Shown piece by piece: positions 7,431 to 15,762 of a DNA stretch of 43,777 nucleotides; position 1 is the stretch's first letter; each line of letters begins with the position of its first letter. The stretch is from an uncultured Lentisphaeraceae bacterium (GTDB lineage Bacteria; Verrucomicrobiota; Kiritimatiellia; RFP12; DVOR01), in assembly GCA_949289005.1 (NCBI GenBank), contig CASEMQ010000009.1, positions 1 through 43,777 of the forward strand, given 5' to 3'. The notes below the pieces were generated by a model. It did no database searches, was not told the origin of the DNA, and worked only from the letters and a program-made list of their open reading frames with translations. Both the position numbers and the translations under genes were made by a program.

Positions 7431-8758
7431 TGCGCACCTCCCATGCGGGTGCAGTCAAGGGTGTGGACGAAGCGCGTGAGCGGGAGCCCCTCGGCATCCT
7501 TGCCCGTCTCGTTGGTGGAGTTGGCGATGCGCAGCCCCTCGGCCTTGGCGAAGGCGGCGAGCGCGCTGCTCAGCGCCAGGCCGTCCTCTTGGTCGGCGTA
7601 GGTGCCGGTGGCGATGACGACGCCATCGTGCTCGGCGAGGCTCTCGAGCAACACCGTCGCCCCGGCGTGGCGGCAGAAGAAGTAGGCCGCCTGGACGAAG
7701 GCCGCGAGCGGGAGCCGCCGCGCGGCAAGAGCCTGCTGGGTGGCGCGCGCCGTGTCGTAGGCGCGTTGGGCGGCGTCCTTACGCTTTTGGGCGGCCTCGG
7801 TGGCCCGTTCGATCGGCAGATATTGGGCGGCCTCGGCGCGGTAACGGCGCTCGGCGGCGCGCAACCCCATCCCCGCGCACCACGTGTAAAGATAAGGCAG
7901 TGCAAGGATGAACACACAGGGCGTGACAATCCAAGCGTGCGAAAAGCGTTTGCGCGGCTCCCATGGGTTGGCCAACGTCACCGCGCCGCCCAAGCGGTTC
8001 GGGCGCGCAGCGGCGGCGAGCGCGGCGGCCTCGCCCAAGAAAGCCTCGGCCTCGATGGCTTGTGCGTCGGCGAAGCCGCCCATCTCGCGAAGCGTCGCGG
8101 CCAGGTCGGCCTGCGTCTCGCCCAAAGCGACCACGCGCAACGTGGAATCCGCCCCCAAGGCACGCGCGCCGTGCGTAAAGCGTTCCAGCCACGTCTCGGG
8201 GCCCAAGGCGGCATGGCGCAGTCCGCCGGCCACGACCCAGGGCACGGCCGGCGCGGGCGGCGCCACCACCGTCTGCCCCATGCCCACGGCGACCAACGTC
8301 TCGTGCACCCGTCCACGGGCGCGCCAGGCCGCCACGCAGGCCAAGGAGAGCGACGCGACGCCCGCGAAACGAAGCCCCGCGGCCTCGACGGCCTCGCGCA
8401 GGGCGACGAGACGCTCACGGTCGAAGAGGCCGGCAAGCACGGCGGCCTCCCGCCCCGCGCCGAAGGCTTGGGGCACGGCGACAAGCGCCTCTGGCGCGAC
8501 GCCGGTGCGGTCGGCGAGGTCTTGGGCGACGAGGGCCTGCGCCTCGTCCCAGACGGTGCGCGGGGGGAGGGCGGCGTCGAGGCGGGCGAGGTCGCCATCC
8601 AGCAGGACGCGAACGGCGGCGTGGGTCTGCGCGAGGGCGTCGAGCCACGCGCGGGGCGGGGCGTCGGGCGCGGCGGCCTCGGGTGCCCGGCCGGGCAGGT
8701 GCCACTGCGCGCCGTCGTAAATCAGGATGGCCGGGGTCTTGGTGCGTTTGGGTCTCAT
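7427..8758 (-). CDS. GspL/PilM-PilN-like alignment-complex protein
   Basis: A 443-residue protein with a cytoplasmic part of about 270 residues, reminiscent of the actin-like PilM/GspL fold (ILIYDGAQWHLPG at the start, LVAVGMGQTVV near 155-164). A single membrane helix lies at 273-297. A coiled coil (300-345) and a periplasmic domain to the C-terminus follow. This looks like GspL, or a PilM-PilN fusion, which recruits the assembly ATPase to the membrane. Its ATG (8758) overlaps the upstream prepilin stop by 4 nt. Actin-fold nucleotide motifs are weak, so nucleotide binding is uncertain. Confidence 0.72.
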   Translation of the reverse strand: MRPKRTKTPAILIYDGAQWHLPGRAPEAAAPDAPPRAWLDALAQTHAAVRVLLDGDLARLDAALPPRTVWDEAQALVAQDLADRTGVAPEALVAVPQAFGAGREAAVLAGLFDRERLVALREAVEAAGLRFAGVASLSLACVAAWRARGRVHETLVAVGMGQTVVAPPAPAVPWVVAGGLRHAALGPETWLERFTHGARALGADSTLRVVALGETQADLAATLREMGGFADAQAIEAEAFLGEAAALAAAARPNRLGGAVTLANPWEPRKRFSHAWIVTPCVFILALPYLYTWCAGMGLRAAERRYRAEAAQYLPIERATEAAQKRKDAAQRAYDTARATQQALAARRLPLAAFVQAAYFFCRHAGATVLLESLAEHDGVVIATGTYADQEDGLALSSALAAFAKAEGLRIANSTNETGKDAEGLPLTRFVHTLDCTRMGGAQ

Positions 8759-10002
8759 GGCGAAAGGGCGGGATAGGCGGTGGCGGGGTGAAGGGGCAGG
8801 GTGACGGCGTTGGCGCCGGGGCGCAGGAGCACGCGGCGCGGCGGGGCGGCCATCGCGCCGGAGGCGGTCTCGGCCAACGCGAAGACGACGCGCTCGCCCA
8901 AGGTGAGCCCCTCGGCGAGGAGGACGGAGTCGGCGTTCTCGAAGCGGAAGTAGCGGCAGGCCAACCCCACGGTGGGCGCGGCGGCGGGCGTGGCCGGCAG
9001 GGTGAGCGCGGGCTGGTGGACGAAGACGTGGAGGCGTTGCACGGCGGCGTCGCCCTCGGGGCGGACGGTGAGGGAGAGCGTGGGGGCGGGCGCGGAGACG
9101 GCGAAGGCGCGGTCGCGGTCGCGCCAGTCGATGGCCTCGCCGGCGGGGCGGAGGGCGTCGTCCAGACGGTCACGCCCGCGGCTGACGAGGGTCGCGCCGT
9201 CGAACTCCCAGAGGCCGCCGAAGCCGTCGCGGACGAAGGGGATGGGATTGTCCGGGTCGGAGGCGTCGGCGTCGAGCGCATCGCCCGTGCAATAAGGGCC
9301 GCGCCAGCCTGCGCCGAGGGTAACCACATCGAAGCGGTTGGTGACGGCGAGGGCAGGGGCGGCGATCTCGGCGGCGTTGTAGGCCGGCGTGGTCGTCGCG
9401 GGGATGAGCGGGGCCGCGAGAAGACGCCAGGCGGGGATGTCGTGGACGGCAACGCTCGTGAGCGTCTCGCCGGGGTGTGCGGGGTCTTCCGTCACCGTCT
9501 CGTGCGGCAGACGCGCGCCAAAAAGCAGGCAGAGCGCGTTGGCGTCGGCGGGGACGAAGCCCAGGTCGGAGACGAGCGAGAGCCCGTCGGGTCGGGCGAG
9601 CGCCTCGGCCATCGCCTCGGCGTCGCGGGCCGTCCGGTCGTAACGCCCCTTCTCGCGCGTGGCCGCCGCGCCGGTCATCACCGCCGCCGTCAGCCCCGCC
9701 AAGATGGCCAGGACGACAAGAAGCTCAACGAGTGTCATTCCCCGCGCGTTCCGGTGGTGTCCGGGGAAGCAAGTTGGCGTTCGGAAACGCGGATTGCGCG
9801 GATTGTGGCGGATTTGTGGTCGGCTGCCGCCGACAGGACTGCCAGGATTTGGAGGGCACAAAGGACACACCAAGACGCACGAAGGTTTGCTTTGGGATGC
9901 CAGGCCTTCCAAATCCTTTGCGCCCCTGCGCGCGGTCATGGCACGGGTCGGGCGTGGGAAACCAAGCCTCCAAGCCTCCAAACTTCCAAACTTCCCGTCC
10001 AT
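8755..10002 (-). CDS. Prepilin-like protein with an abnormal, repeat-derived leader
   Basis: The mature part is a pseudopilin: MTLVELLVVLAILAG, with the Glu5 equivalent at residue 93, preceded by Gly88, and a C-terminal globular domain of about 300 residues. The only upstream canonical start with good signals is the ATG at 10002. It overlaps the preceding prepilin stop (TGATG) and has GGAGGA 7 nt upstream. That gives an 88-residue leader instead of the usual 6-25, and codons 2 to about 85 read through repeat-like DNA (9740-10000). Between this and the ATG at 9738 (the M of MTLVE) I see no better ATG. A start at 9738 would lack the Gly and a usable Shine-Dalgarno. The gene may be functional with a long leader, impaired, or use a non-standard start. 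Confidence 0.6.
   Translation of the reverse strand: MDGKFGSLEAWRLGFPRPTRAMTARRGAKDLEGLASQSKPSCVLVCPLCPPNPGSPVGGSRPQIRHNPRNPRFRTPTCFPGHHRNARGMTLVELLVVLAILAGLTAAVMTGAAATREKGRYDRTARDAEAMAEALARPDGLSLVSDLGFVPADANALCLLFGARLPHETVTEDPAHPGETLTSVAVHDIPAWRLLAAPLIPATTTPAYNAAEIAAPALAVTNRFDVVTLGAGWRGPYCTGDALDADASDPDNPIPFVRDGFGGLWEFDGATLVSRGRDRLDDALRPAGEAIDWRDRDRAFAVSAPAPTLSLTVRPEGDAAVQRLHVFVHQPALTLPATPAAAPTVGLACRYFRFENADSVLLAEGLTLGERVVFALAETASGAMAAPPRRVLLRPGANAVTLPLHPATAYPALSP
9740..10001 (-). repeat. Repeat-rich insertion in the prepilin leader region
   Basis: This stretch looks non-coding. On the plus strand, 9964-9994 holds octamer repeats (AAGCCTCC twice, then AAACTTCC twice); 9790-9818 has repeats of the GCGGATT type; 9850-9885 carries a CACAAAGGACACACC block. 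It begins near GTGTCCGGGGAA, which resembles the end of the inverted-repeat elements at 12727 and 23770. It stays open in the prepilin frame, so the reading frame is preserved through it. Confidence 0.55.
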
Positions 10003-10859
10003 CACGGCGTCCTCCAGATGTCGAGGTTGAGGAGTTCCACGAAGGTAAGGCCGCGGGCGGCATCGCGTTGGCGGAGGGCGCCGGTGGCGAGGTCGAGGGG
10101 GCCGGCGTCGGCACCGAGGCGGCGGTTGCCGGTGAGGGCGCCAAGCTCGGCGGCGTCGAATTCGTCCCAGTCCTCGGGGCGCTCGGCGCAGACGAGAAAG
10201 AGCCGGCGGTAGACGGGCTGGGTGAGGTCGGCCTCGTCCTCGCAATGCTCCAGGTAGAGGACACGATAGAAGGCGTTGGCGCCGTAGCGGGTGGCGATTT
10301 GGGGGAAGAGCGGGGCGGTCGCGCCCTCGTCGGCGGGCGTGAGCGTGCCGTAGGCGCCGTCAGCCACGCAGGCGACGCGCCCGGTGGGGTTGGCGTAGGG
10401 GCCCAGCCAGCCCTCGCCAGTGCGCACGGAGGGCTCGCCGAAGACGACGAACTCATCGTCCTCCAGGCGCGTGTCGTCCTCCGAGACGGAGGGTTGCAGG
10501 AGGGGCCAGAGGCCGTATCGCTCGAAGAACTCGATCATGCCGTAAGTGCGGTCACCCTCGGTGGGACGGTCGCCTCCGTGGAAGGTGCCCAGGAAGGCGG
10601 CGGAGGGGAAGGCCTCGGAATCGTCGGGCGCGTGGAGCCCGGCAAGAAGGCGCGGGGCGTTGTCGGCGTGGAAACGGGCGAAGGCGTCGCGGATCTGCCC
10701 CATCTCGTGGAGCGTCAGCCGCCGCCGCGCGTTGTCCACCACGTCGCGCCCATAGGTAACGGCCACGCCCGCACCCACCACCGCCACGATGGCAATCACC
10801 ACAAGCAACTCCACGAGCGTGAAGCCGCGACGCGGGCGGTCGTTTCGGGGGATAGGCAT
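10002..10859 (-). CDS. Type IV prepilin/pseudopilin
   Basis: A 285-residue prepilin with a 12-residue basic leader ending in Gly, then FTLVELLVVIAIVAVVGAG. Cleavage would fall after Gly12, and Glu5 of the mature protein is E17. After the hydrophobic helix the globular part contains YGRDVVDNARRRLTLHEMGQI and a WLGPYANPTG segment resembling pseudopilins of the GspG/GspH group. Processing needs a PilD-type peptidase, not encoded in this window. It lies 74 nt downstream of the larger prepilin and its stop overlaps the next ATG (TGATG). The C-terminal RGLTFVELLNLDIW is a curious echo of the N-terminal motif. Confidence 0.9.
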   Translation of the reverse strand: MPIPRNDRPRRGFTLVELLVVIAIVAVVGAGVAVTYGRDVVDNARRRLTLHEMGQIRDAFARFHADNAPRLLAGLHAPDDSEAFPSAAFLGTFHGGDRPTEGDRTYGMIEFFERYGLWPLLQPSVSEDDTRLEDDEFVVFGEPSVRTGEGWLGPYANPTGRVACVADGAYGTLTPADEGATAPLFPQIATRYGANAFYRVLYLEHCEDEADLTQPVYRRLFLVCAERPEDWDEFDAAELGALTGNRRLGADAGPLDLATGALRQRDAARGLTFVELLNLDIWRTP

Positions 10860-10933
10860 GGCCGTTTCCTTTCTAACCGTTGCTGTCCCGGGGCGGCGAC
10901 CCGCTCACGCGAGCCACCACCCCAAGGCGAGGA

Positions 10934-12127
10934 TTAGTCCTTCACGCGCTCCTCATCCGCGATGTACTTGTCGCGGAGCGAAGCCACGGAATAGCCCTGA
11001 GGCGTGAGCACATCAACCACGGCAGGCAACTGCACGGAACCGGTCATGGAGCTGTAGGCTTCCAACGGCACGCTGACGATGACCAGATAACGATTGTAGT
11101 AAGCCGTGCTCTGGCCGAGACGCTTGCCGTAAGCGGGGGCGTCCACGCGGATGGACTTGGCGCCGTAGATGGAGGCGAAGCGGCCAAGACCGAACGCGAC
11201 GAGATAGCACTTCTTGCCGGCGTCAATCTCGCTGTCAACGTCAGCCGTGGGGTCGGCGATTTCGTTGGGCGCGTAGCCGCAGTTGGTGATGATCTCGTTG
11301 CTCATGTTCATGGGCGCGGGGGCACCGCTCATGGTGGCACCACTGCCGGACCAAATGAAGGCGAGACGGTCGGTCGTCGGCGCGTCCACCAACTTTTGCG
11401 CCTCTTCCTTGGCTTGCGTGAAGTCAGAGAGCGAGTGATAGGTATTGCCGTCCGGAGCGGCATAACCGGTCTCCCAATCGAACTCGTCCGGATTCTCCGG
11501 CCCCTCGTCGTTGGCCATCTCTTGGGCATCGGTGACGGAAGACTGGTAAGTGGAACCATTGAGCGCGTACAGCGTGCGAGAGGTGTCCACCTCACCGGAA
11601 GCCATAGGAATGGAGGGACCGCCAGGACCCATCGGCTGATAGATGATTTCGCCCGCCTCCCAAGTGGAGTCGTTGGCATTGCCGTTCTCGTTGTCCGCAC
11701 CGGTGAGATGGCGGTAGACGTGGGTCAGGCCGGCGGAATAGAGGTTGTTCAAGACGACCTCGGGCGCCTGCTCGACGGCGAGCGTGTAGCCCAGCGGGCC
11801 TAAAACGCCCATGGAGGTGTCGGCCGGCTCATTCACGCCCTCCAACCCATCGGCGGGCATGGTGGAGTAGAGATCGCCGTTGATGGCGACGAGCGAGTCG
11901 AGCCCGTCAGGGAGTTTCTCGTCGTTGATAGCGCTCCACTGGGAGATGACCTTCTTGAGGATGGAGCAGTCGGAGATCTCCATGGCGGTCTGCGCCTTGT
12001 CATCGAGATTGCGGTAGGTGACGGCGACGCCGGCGCCGATGACGGCGATGATGGCGACGACGACCAAGAGTTCGACGAGCGTGAAGCCCGCGTGGCGCTT
12101 GGTGTGCTTGAGGTGGTTCTGTTTCAT
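10934..12127 (-). CDS. Type IV prepilin, first gene of the pilus cluster
   Basis: A 397-residue prepilin with a 14-residue Lys/His-rich leader ending in Gly14, then FTLVELLVVVAIIAVIGAG, with E19 as mature Glu5. It is unusually long for a major pilin (commonly 140-200 residues). The globular part is acidic and Gly/Asn/Ser-rich, with phrases such as GPGGPSIPM. Its first position and a separate AAGGA Shine-Dalgarno suggest it could be the abundant subunit. Only 67 nt separate it from the upstream flavodoxin stop, and I see no strong terminator or promoter there, so readthrough from the heme-type operon is possible. Confidence 0.88.
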   Translation of the reverse strand: MKQNHLKHTKRHAGFTLVELLVVVAIIAVIGAGVAVTYRNLDDKAQTAMEISDCSILKKVISQWSAINDEKLPDGLDSLVAINGDLYSTMPADGLEGVNEPADTSMGVLGPLGYTLAVEQAPEVVLNNLYSAGLTHVYRHLTGADNENGNANDSTWEAGEIIYQPMGPGGPSIPMASGEVDTSRTLYALNGSTYQSSVTDAQEMANDEGPENPDEFDWETGYAAPDGNTYHSLSDFTQAKEEAQKLVDAPTTDRLAFIWSGSGATMSGAPAPMNMSNEIITNCGYAPNEIADPTADVDSEIDAGKKCYLVAFGLGRFASIYGAKSIRVDAPAYGKRLGQSTAYYNRYLVIVSVPLEAYSSMTGSVQLPAVVDVLTPQGYSVASLRDKYIADEERVKD

Positions 12128-12194
12128 AAGGATTGTGTCCTTGTGTGGGTTGTTTGGGTTTCGCGGACGCTGGAGACCCGCACGGGAGTTATGC

Positions 12195-12704
12195 TCAGGC
12201 CTGGACCTTGGCGAGGGCCTCGGCGGCGGCCTGGGCGGCGTGCTGGAGATCGGTTTCGTCGGGATGCTTGGCGGCCTCGGCCCAGCGCTTTTCGGCCTCG
12301 GGGGTCGGGGCGTGGGGGTTGCCGGCGGGCATTTTGCGCATCCAGGCGATGAGGTTGGGGGCGATGGCGCCTTGGCACCAGAAGGCGGCGACCTGTTCGG
12401 TGCCTTCGCCGTAGGCTTTGGGGGCGGCCTCGGCGCAGGTCTTGGCGTGCGTGGAGTCGGGGTTGGCGCCGAGGGTGAAGAAGGTGAAGACCTTTTTGCC
12501 GCGAATGCGCGCCATGTATTCGGCGGCCTCTTTGTTGGGGCCGCCTTTGTCGACCCAGAAGCCCATGGCGATGAAGTCGTAGGCGGCGGGGTCGGGCGCG
12601 GCCTTGACGTCGTAGAGCGCGGCGCCGGGGAGGGCCTTGGCGATGGCCTCGGCGACTTTGCGGGTGTTGCCGGTCTCGGAGGAGTAGGCGACGAGGATGT
12701 TCAT
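12195..12704 (-). CDS. Flavodoxin-family protein, probable electron donor for the HutW system
   Basis: A 169-residue flavodoxin-fold protein. The FMN phosphate loop is YSSETGNTRKVAEAI (residues 7-21), followed by DFIAMGFWVDKGGPN, and FTFFTLGANPDSTHA marks the second loop. The ATG at 12704 is chosen because AAGGAAA precedes it; an upstream in-frame ATG at 12800 would run through repeat DNA. It lies 29 nt after the ECF ATPase gene as the last member of the heme-type operon. Flavodoxin partners (for example HmuF in Fusobacterium) accompany HutW/HmuW anaerobilin synthases, so a role as reductant, or in downstream tetrapyrrole reduction, is plausible but inferred. Confidence 0.87.
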   Translation of the reverse strand: MNILVAYSSETGNTRKVAEAIAKALPGAALYDVKAAPDPAAYDFIAMGFWVDKGGPNKEAAEYMARIRGKKVFTFFTLGANPDSTHAKTCAEAAPKAYGEGTEQVAAFWCQGAIAPNLIAWMRKMPAGNPHAPTPEAEKRWAEAAKHPDETDLQHAAQAAAEALAKVQA

Positions 12705-12726
12705 GGTTCGGTTTCCTTTCGATTGG

Positions 12727-12922
12727 GTAATACTCAGGGAAATTGCACACGCTTCGGACCACAAAGACACAAACGGAGCGCAGACGGACGGACGCTCCAC
12801 CGGTCGGGCTGCGCCCTCCCTACCGCGTCCGCCGCCTGCGCTTCGCTATTTTTGTGTTCCAAAGGGTTGTCGGTTCCGGGCAAAACGCTGTGGTCCGTGC
12901 GCAGGTTCCCCGGGCAGGTGTC
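12727..12922. mobile_element. MITE-like inverted-repeat element, copy A
   Basis: Left end GTAATACTCAGGGAAATTGC and right end GTTCCCCGGGCAG match, in inverted orientation, the terminal repeats of copy B at 23770-24048. Inside, CGCTTCGGACCACAAAGACA and a GCTCCACCGGTCGGGC / CCCTCCCTACCGCG block are shared nearly base for base with the right arm of copy B on its minus strand. At the other end, GTGGTCCGTGCGCAG matches the left arm. No target duplication is obvious. The element supplies the last ~62 codons and the stop of the ECF ATPase gene. Confidence 0.8.
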
Positions 12923-14362
12923 TTTTTGTTGGGGTTCGACAATGCGGAGTTGGCACTGGGCCACCAGTTCCAACAATTCCAGATCGTGGGTGATGAGCAG
13001 GGCCGCGCCGCCGTCGAGGGCGAATTGCGCGAGCTGCGCGGCGATGACGCGCATGTTGCGGCCGTCAAGGCCGCTGGTCGGCTCGTCGAGGATGAGGAGC
13101 GTGGGGCGCTTCATCAGGGCGCAGGCGATGACGAGGCGTTGCTTTTCGCCGCCGGAGAGGGATTGCGGGTGGCGGTCGGCCAGGTGCGCCAGCCCGAAGA
13201 GCGCCAGAAGGCGGTCGGCCTCGGCCTCGCGGTCGGCGCGGGGGACGGCGCGGGGCGCGGAGAAGAGGAGCTCCTCGCGGGCGGTGCGCATGAAAAGCTG
13301 GATGTCCATCTGCTGCATGACGAAGGCGGCGCGCCCGCGGATGTCGCGGCGGCGGAGGGCGCGGCCTTCGTAGAGGATCTCGCCGGATTGCGGCTTGGCG
13401 AGGCCACAGAGGAGGCGCGCGAGCGTGGTCTTGCCCGCGCCGTTGGCGCCGACGATGGCGGTGATGGCGCCGCGGGGAATGCGCGCGGAGAAACCGTCGT
13501 AAATCAAGCGGGTCTTCCTGGAATGGCGGAAGACGAGGTCGCGGATCTCGACGGCGGGCGCGCCGAAGGTGTCGCAGGGCGGCAGGTCGGGGCGGGCGAC
13601 GTTCACGCGGCGGAGTCCCCACTCGGCCACGCGCGGCTGCGCGGCCAGCAGGTCAAGCAAATCCTCGCCACCGGGCATCTTCTCGGCGTTGAAGACGGCG
13701 CGGCCGCGTTCGAGCACGAGCAGGCGGTCGAGCGCGCCGCGCAACCAGTAGAGCCGGTGGTCGACGACGACGAGCGTGACGCCGCGGGCCTTGAGGCGGA
13801 GGATGAGGCGGGCGAGTTCCTCGGTGGCCTCGGGGGAGAGGTTGGCCGTGGGCTCGTCCATCACCACCAGGTCGGCCTCGGCGGCCAGGACGGCGGCGAG
13901 CGTGGTCTTCTGCTTCTCGCCGGAGGAGAGGGTGAAGACGGAGCGCCGGGCGAGGGCGGTGAGGTCGAGCACGCGCAGGGCGCCGTCGACGCGTTCGCGG
14001 ATCTCCTCGCGCGGGCGGCACTGCCATTCGAGCGTGAGGGCGACCTCCTCCTCGACGGTGGTGGCGAAGAATTGCTCGTCGGGGTTCTGGAGGACGGTGC
14101 CGATGCGCTTGGCGAGGGCCTCCATCGGCACGGGGCAGGTTTCGCCGGCCACCGTGAGGCTGCCGGTGAGCGTGCCTTTGTAATGGTTGGGGATGAGGCC
14201 GTTGAGCAAGCGCAGGAGGGTGGACTTGCCGCAGCCGCTCGCGCCGGTAACAAGCATGGCCTCGCCCTTGCGCAACCGGAAGTCGATGCCCTCAAGCGCG
14301 GGCGTCTCGGCGAAGGGATAGCGGTAGGCGACGTCGCGCGCCTCGATCATCCACTCACTCAT
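12734..14362 (-). CDS. ECF transporter energising ATPase, fused A and A' domains
   Basis: A 542-residue protein with two ABC ATPase domains in one chain, as in fused EcfA-EcfA'. Domain 1: Walker A GASGCGKST (40-48), Q-loop VLQNPDEQFF (90-99), signature LSSGE (145-149), Walker B VVMDEPT (166-172). Domain 2: Walker A GANGAGKTT (305-313), Q-loop MQQMDIQLF, signature LSGGE (402-406), Walker B LLILDEPTSGLD (422-433), H-loop ITHD. The NPDEQ and QMDIQLF motifs are typical of ECF ATPases. Residues about 481-542 are not part of the family; they are translated from inverted-repeat element A. The start overlaps the T-component gene by 8 nt. Confidence 0.93.
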   Translation of the reverse strand: MSEWMIEARDVAYRYPFAETPALEGIDFRLRKGEAMLVTGASGCGKSTLLRLLNGLIPNHYKGTLTGSLTVAGETCPVPMEALAKRIGTVLQNPDEQFFATTVEEEVALTLEWQCRPREEIRERVDGALRVLDLTALARRSVFTLSSGEKQKTTLAAVLAAEADLVVMDEPTANLSPEATEELARLILRLKARGVTLVVVDHRLYWLRGALDRLLVLERGRAVFNAEKMPGGEDLLDLLAAQPRVAEWGLRRVNVARPDLPPCDTFGAPAVEIRDLVFRHSRKTRLIYDGFSARIPRGAITAIVGANGAGKTTLARLLCGLAKPQSGEILYEGRALRRRDIRGRAAFVMQQMDIQLFMRTAREELLFSAPRAVPRADREAEADRLLALFGLAHLADRHPQSLSGGEKQRLVIACALMKRPTLLILDEPTSGLDGRNMRVIAAQLAQFALDGGAALLITHDLELLELVAQCQLRIVEPQQKDTCPGNLRTDHSVLPGTDNPLEHKNSEAQAADAVGRAQPDRWSVRPSALRLCLCGPKRVQFP

Positions 14363-15227
14363 GGGCGGCCTCCGTCGCTTGGGTGGGGGCGTCCTGGACG
14401 GCCTGTTCGCCCCGCACGGCGCGGGGGCCGTAGGGCGTGGCGGGGATGGCGGCTTGCCAGACGCAGATGAAGGCGAGGATGTGCGCCGCGGCGATGAGCG
14501 TCGCGAAGTCGGCGCGGCGGAAGCGCAGGGCGAGGAGTTGCGTGGGGCGTTTGGCGTAGCCCACGCGCTTCATCTCGGCGGCCACGGAGAGGTGATCGGC
14601 CATGCGGAGCGTCCGCACCGTCAGGGGAACCACCGTGAGGCGGATGGCCTGGATGGGGTGGATGAGCGCCGTGCCCAGGCTCATCGAGAAGCCGCGCATC
14701 CGCACCGCGTCGCGCAACTGGCGGATGACGTCCACGAACTCCGGCACGAACCGGCAGAAGACCATCAGCGGCACGAGCGCCACGCGCGGCAGGCGCAGGC
14801 TCTTCATCGCGCCCACGAAGCGCTGCACCGAGAAGTCCAGCCCGATCGCCAGGAGCACGTTGAGCGCCGGGATCATGCGCAGGAAGGGCGTGTGGAAGTT
14901 GCCCAGCATCGCCGGCTTGAGCATCGCCACCGACTGCTCCCACGCCGTCCCGGCCACCAGCCATTCGCCAATCTTGAAGGAGACGACGATGACGCTGATG
15001 GTGAAGGCCATCATCGCGCAGACGGCCAGGTAGGAGACGAGGATGACCTTGTAGCGGCCCGAGGTGAGCACGTAGAGCAACGTCGCCGCGCCCAAGGCCA
15101 GCAGGGGGCCCGTGCCGCTCAGGTAGATGCTCACGCCGGAGACCGCCAGCGAAATCGCCAGCCGCGTGCGGATGTCCAGCGCCTCCGCGCCCACGCCCCG
15201 CTCAGACTTCACGGATAATGCCCGCAT
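14355..15227 (-). CDS. ECF transporter T component (CbiQ/EcfT family)
   Basis: A 290-residue membrane protein with about six hydrophobic segments, for example LAISLAVSGVSIYLSGTG, YLAVCAMMAFTISVIVVSF and LLAIGLDFSV. The cytoplasmic coupling region has the conserved Arg-Gly motif (RDAVRMRGFSM) that contacts the ATPases. The ATG at 15227 has GGAGCT upstream and overlaps the S-component gene by 26 nt. The C-terminal ~30 residues are Ala/Pro-rich and variable. With the neighbouring S and A-A' genes it makes a complete dedicated ECF importer. Confidence 0.9.
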   Translation of the reverse strand: MRALSVKSERGVGAEALDIRTRLAISLAVSGVSIYLSGTGPLLALGAATLLYVLTSGRYKVILVSYLAVCAMMAFTISVIVVSFKIGEWLVAGTAWEQSVAMLKPAMLGNFHTPFLRMIPALNVLLAIGLDFSVQRFVGAMKSLRLPRVALVPLMVFCRFVPEFVDVIRQLRDAVRMRGFSMSLGTALIHPIQAIRLTVVPLTVRTLRMADHLSVAAEMKRVGYAKRPTQLLALRFRRADFATLIAAAHILAFICVWQAAIPATPYGPRAVRGEQAVQDAPTQATEAAHE

Positions 15228-15762
15228 GGCGGAGCTCCTTCACGAATTTCGCGCCGCAGGGCAACCCCACGAGGAGGCACCCCAGATAGCCAAAGGCCAC
15301 AATCACCGCGCCCACGCCGACCATGCCGACGTTCTCGCGCGCCATCAAAAACGACATCGCCAGGCCGAAGACCCGCCCAAAGGCGTCGTAAATCGCCACG
15401 CCCAGCAGCACCGCCCAAATCTTGCGGTAGCCCCCGCACAACGCGATCAGCCCATCCGCCACGAGCGCCCCCAGCAGATAGAGCGGCAGCGTGCTCACCA
15501 TGATCCCGCCCGTCATCAGGAACGACACCACCTGCGCCACGAGCGTGTAGAGCATCAGCGCCCCGAACTTCCGCACCCGCGCCACCATCACCACCAGCAG
15601 CGCCGTCGCGATGCCGTTCTTCAGCAGCAGCGTCACCGGGTTCATCCCCCCGCCCAGCAACGCCACCAGCAACGAGGCCGCCTTGCCCAACGCCGTGAAG
15701 AGCCCCACGACTATCAGGCTCTCGGTGTCCCAGTAGAACCCTTTGCGGACGCTTCCGCTCAC
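15202..15762 (-). CDS. ECF transporter substrate-binding S component (MptD/Trep_Strep-like)
   Basis: A 186-residue integral membrane protein with five or six helices. The start SLIVVGLFTALGKAASLL and the helix GALMLYTLVAQVVSFLMTGG resemble the TIGR02185 (Trep_Strep)/MptD group of S components. The start codon is GTG (15760-15762), directly abutting the HutW TAA, so translation is coupled. The S component sets substrate specificity. The HutW neighbour makes heme or another tetrapyrrole the best guess, but no binding residues can be read from sequence. Other MptD-type substrates remain possible. Confidence 0.82.
   Translation of the reverse strand: MSGSVRKGFYWDTESLIVVGLFTALGKAASLLVALLGGGMNPVTLLLKNGIATALLVVMVARVRKFGALMLYTLVAQVVSFLMTGGIMVSTLPLYLLGALVADGLIALCGGYRKIWAVLLGVAIYDAFGRVFGLAMSFLMARENVGMVGVGAVIVAFGYLGCLLVGLPCGAKFVKELRHAGIIREV

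Noticed and set aside
5185..8758. Assignment as a pure type II secretion system
   Set aside because: A genuine PilT retraction ATPase closes the operon, which points to a type IV pilus; a dual-use machine cannot be excluded.
12743..14470. 575-codon plus-strand frame over the ECF ATPase
   Set aside because: Antisense to two complete ABC ATPase domains. Its start is similar to a minus-strand frame near 23900 only because both translate the same inverted-repeat element.
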